From: an uncultured Alphaproteobacteria bacterium
GTDB taxonomy: Bacteria; Pseudomonadota; Alphaproteobacteria; Caulobacterales; Caulobacteraceae
Direction: 5' to 3'
NCBI GenBank assembly: GCA_903928755.1
Contig: CAIYSH010000379.1
Coordinates: 1 to 8,932, forward strand
Length of the DNA stretch: 8,932 nt
Under the pieces are notes generated by a model that had not been told where the DNA came from, ran no database searches, and saw only the letters and a list, made by a program, of their open reading frames with translations. Positions 7,127-8,932 of the stretch are shown here, in pieces (position 1 is the stretch's first letter; the number at the start of each line of letters is the position of its first letter). The translations under genes were made by a program, and so were the position numbers.

Positions 7127-7624
7127 ATGTCCCTCAAGCTTTCCGCCGTCATCGGCGCACTTTCCCTGGCTGTCGCCAGCGGTGCCCAGGCGGCCCCGGA
7201 ATATGCCGTCATAAAGATGACCCAGACCGTGGATCGTCCTGCTGCTGCCGTATGGGCCAAGGTCGGCGGTTATTGCGATCTCGGCATCTGGATGAAGATC
7301 GATTGCAAGATCGCCTCCGGAGATGGTGGAATCGGCACGGTCCGGGCCATTGCCGGGGGGCGCGTCACGGAAGTCATGGTCGGCAAGACCGACCTGTCCT
7401 ACGGCTATGTCCAGCCGGCTGTGGAGGGTAAATTCTACAATCTTTACCATGGCTTCCTTGAGGCTCAGGCTGTCAGCGCCAAGACATCTGTGCTGAACTA
7501 CACCCTGGTCTATGACGTCTCGAATCTGCCCGATCAGGCGGCAAAGGACGCCGATGTGGCCAGGCGCCGGACCATGTTCATGGGGGCGCTTAATGCCATG
7601 AAGACCCTGGCTGAAGCCAAATAG
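7127..7624 (+). CDS. Secreted SRPBCC (START-like) family protein
   Basis: The 165-residue product starts with a Sec signal peptide, cleaved probably after GAQA at residue 22. The mature domain of about 140 residues resembles the SRPBCC/polyketide-cyclase-like fold: an opening beta strand with TVDRPAAAVWAKVGGYCDLGIW, a central GGIGTVRAIAGGRVTEVMV stretch, paired strands (LSYGYV, SVLNYTLVYDV) and a long C-terminal helix (RRRTMFMGALNAMKTLAEA). Proteins of this fold bind hydrophobic ligands in a deep pocket, and a few are enzymes. Cys50 and Cys60 are the only cysteines of the mature protein that I see and could form a disulfide in the periplasm. The gene starts 38 bases after the amidohydrolase stop, consistent with co-transcription, and is followed by a strong hairpin. 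The fold assignment is fairly confident; the ligand is unknown. Confidence 0.75.
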   Translation: MSLKLSAVIGALSLAVASGAQAAPEYAVIKMTQTVDRPAAAVWAKVGGYCDLGIWMKIDCKIASGDGGIGTVRAIAGGRVTEVMVGKTDLSYGYVQPAVEGKFYNLYHGFLEAQAVSAKTSVLNYTLVYDVSNLPDQAAKDADVARRRTMFMGALNAMKTLAEAK

Positions 7625-7648
7625 CCGCGAGGCAAGCCGGAGCTGTCT

Positions 7649-7678
7649 ACCGCCAGGCTGGTACCCCAGCCCGGCGGT
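7649..7678. terminator. Strong hairpin between convergent genes, probable bidirectional terminator
   Basis: ACCGCC (7649-7654) pairs with GGCGGT (7673-7678) and GGCTGG (7656-7661) pairs with CCAGCC (7666-7671). This makes a 12-bp GC-rich stem with one A/C mismatch and a TACC loop. It sits in the 61-base gap between the ends of the SRPBCC gene and the minus-strand barrel gene, as expected for a shared terminator. Neither strand has a clear T-tract after the stem, so termination may be inefficient or rely on other factors. Confidence 0.6.
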
Positions 7679-7685
7679 GCAAGGT

Positions 7686-8932
7686 CTAGAACTTCTTCTG
7701 GAATACCCCGCGCACGGCCAGGTCGGACCCTGCCTGGGGCGCGTTTGTCCGCCAGGTCAGGTCTGCCCGGAAGAAAGCCTTCTTTCCCAGCATCCGGGCA
7801 TAGGCGATGGCCAGATCGGTTTCCGGAGATCCGCCCGTGAGGGCTGTATTGACCTGGGTCGTGTGATTATAGCCCTCGCCGTCGACTTCGGTCTGAGCCA
7901 GATCCACGGACCCTGAGCGCAGCTGCAGGGGCTGGCTGACGCCGAGGGTCAGGCGATCACCTCTGACTACGACGCCTGGCAAGGTCAGCGCCATGCCATA
8001 GCCTCGGGAGTCCAGATCGCTCACCCGTGAGACGAGGCCCTGGGTGACGGTCCGTCCCGGTGTTCTGGCCTGGGCCAGGCTGAGGGTCAGTTTGCGGCCT
8101 GTGCCGAGGTCGACCACGGCGGTCAGGTCGGCTTCATAACTGCGCCCGCCCTGGCCGAAATTCAGGGCGCTGGCGGGGCCATAGGAGGCACCCAGAAGAC
8201 CCGAGGTTTCATCAAGGGCCGACACCCTGACGCCGAAATCCAGAGGGCCGGTATTGTCCAGGGCCAGGCCCAGGCTGGCAGACCGCGCCGTGCGGGCATC
8301 TGCGCCGAGCATGGAGGCAGGCTGATAAGGCTCTGCCGTCTGTGACCATCCGGCCGCGAGCCGGAGGTTTTCAGAGATCGGCGCGCCGAGGCTTGCGGAA
8401 TAACCGCCCTGGGCAAGGGTATTCAGTCCCCCCATGCCCAGGTCCGCCGTCTCGCGCGAGCCCCAGAGTGCGGTCTCGAAAAAGCCTGAAGCTGAGAGGC
8501 CATAGCCGCCCGCCACTGAAATCCCTTCCCGGCTAGTATAGGCCAGATAATTGGTCGGCGGCCGCGGCGCGGCTCCGCCAAGGCGATAGGCACCGCGGTC
8601 AAACCGATCCTCGGCCAGGGTGCTGAGCGTGTCGCGGTAGACCTCGATCTCGCCGCCGCCCGCCAGCTTGAGCGAGTTGGTCCAGACCGGATTATAGGTC
8701 AAGGAAGACAGGCTGACTGCCGTGCCGGCCGGCTTGCTGATCAGGGTCGACAGGTTGGCGGCGAAGTTACGGCTGTAACCGTCAAAGACGGTATAGTTGT
8801 TCAGGGCGGTCCCGAGGGTCTTGAGCGTGCCCAGGGTGGTGCTGCTGATGGTGGCCGTGCTGCTGGACCCCAGGGCGATGGATGTGCCGGTCGGACTGAC
8901 AGCGCTGAGGGCCCCCACCGGAGAGAAGGCCC
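7686..8932 (-). CDS. C-terminal beta-barrel of an autotransporter-like outer-membrane protein (5' truncated)
   Basis: The frame is open at the window edge, so only the C-terminal part (about 415 residues) is seen; codons upstream of the GTG at 8918 read AFSPVG, so that GTG is internal. The visible part begins with a Ser/Thr/Gly/Ala-rich linker, then TVFDGYSRNFAANLSTL, a motif I associate with the junction between passenger and barrel in S8 (subtilisin-like) autotransporters. About 280 residues of alternating amphipathic segments follow (GISVAGGYGLSASGFFETALWG, LRLAAGWSQ, LDFGVRVSALDE, KLTLSLAQ). The protein ends in the aromatic residue of VRGVFQKKF, the usual outer-membrane assembly signal. 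If this is right, the missing upstream part would carry a peptidase domain with Asp, His and Ser catalytic motifs. The barrel call is fairly good; the S8 assignment is inference from resemblance. Confidence 0.65.
   Translation of the reverse strand, partial: AFSPVGALSAVSPTGTSIALGSSSTATISSTTLGTLKTLGTALNNYTVFDGYSRNFAANLSTLISKPAGTAVSLSSLTYNPVWTNSLKLAGGGEIEVYRDTLSTLAEDRFDRGAYRLGGAAPRPPTNYLAYTSREGISVAGGYGLSASGFFETALWGSRETADLGMGGLNTLAQGGYSASLGAPISENLRLAAGWSQTAEPYQPASMLGADARTARSASLGLALDNTGPLDFGVRVSALDETSGLLGASYGPASALNFGQGGRSYEADLTAVVDLGTGRKLTLSLAQARTPGRTVTQGLVSRVSDLDSRGYGMALTLPGVVVRGDRLTLGVSQPLQLRSGSVDLAQTEVDGEGYNHTTQVNTALTGGSPETDLAIAYARMLGKKAFFRADLTWRTNAPQAGSDLAVRGVFQKKF

Overview
This window is an ordinary-looking chromosomal stretch of a fairly high-GC Gram-negative bacterium, most likely an alphaproteobacterium and plausibly one of the Caulobacterales. 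That placement rests on the style of the proteins (a FATP-type acyl-CoA synthetase, a small secreted SRPBCC protein, an outer-membrane barrel of the kind carried by S8-peptidase autotransporters) and on codon use; no single marker proves it. I see no rRNA, tRNA, CRISPR array, insertion sequence or phage integration signature. Coding density is high and seven protein genes are present, two of them cut by the window edges.

Layout. (1) 1-1322, +: the 3' two thirds of thiC (thiamin pyrimidine synthase), with its C-terminal iron-sulfur cysteine motif intact. (2) 1332-2063, +: a pentapeptide-repeat protein nine bases after thiC, whose two-block architecture recalls Qnr-type gyrase-protecting proteins. 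(3) 2105-3001, +: a membrane-anchored SPFH/prohibitin-family protein, preceded by a perfect 8-bp hairpin and lacking a clear ribosome site. (4) 3070-3663, -: a compact cation-diffusion-facilitator-like membrane protein, convergent with the SPFH gene. (5) 3664-3915: a 252-base divergent control region holding a near-perfect 18-bp dyad, a second dyad and a candidate promoter. (6) 3916-5706, 5769-7088 and 7127-7624, all +: a FATP-type long-chain acyl-CoA synthetase, a secreted M20 amidohydrolase and a secreted SRPBCC-fold protein, spaced like an operon or two overlapping units. (7) 7686-8932, -: the C-terminal beta-barrel end of a large outer-membrane autotransporter-like protein, separated from the preceding gene by a strong bidirectional hairpin.

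How the genes may work together. thiC is vitamin biosynthesis; the pentapeptide gene probably shares its transcript. The acyl-CoA synthetase, secreted amidohydrolase and secreted hydrophobic-pocket protein could form a route that cleaves an acyl-amide in the periplasm and activates the released acid as its CoA ester, but that is inference from family and order.

The most distinctive non-coding signal is a perfect 10-bp inverted repeat at 5744-5770. Its right arm ends inside the start codon of the amidohydrolase, it contains part of the Shine-Dalgarno sequence, and each arm carries a GANTC site, the CcrM methylation target in alphaproteobacteria. I found no convincing wholly new multi-gene system; the best leads are this start-site element and the Qnr-like pentapeptide protein.
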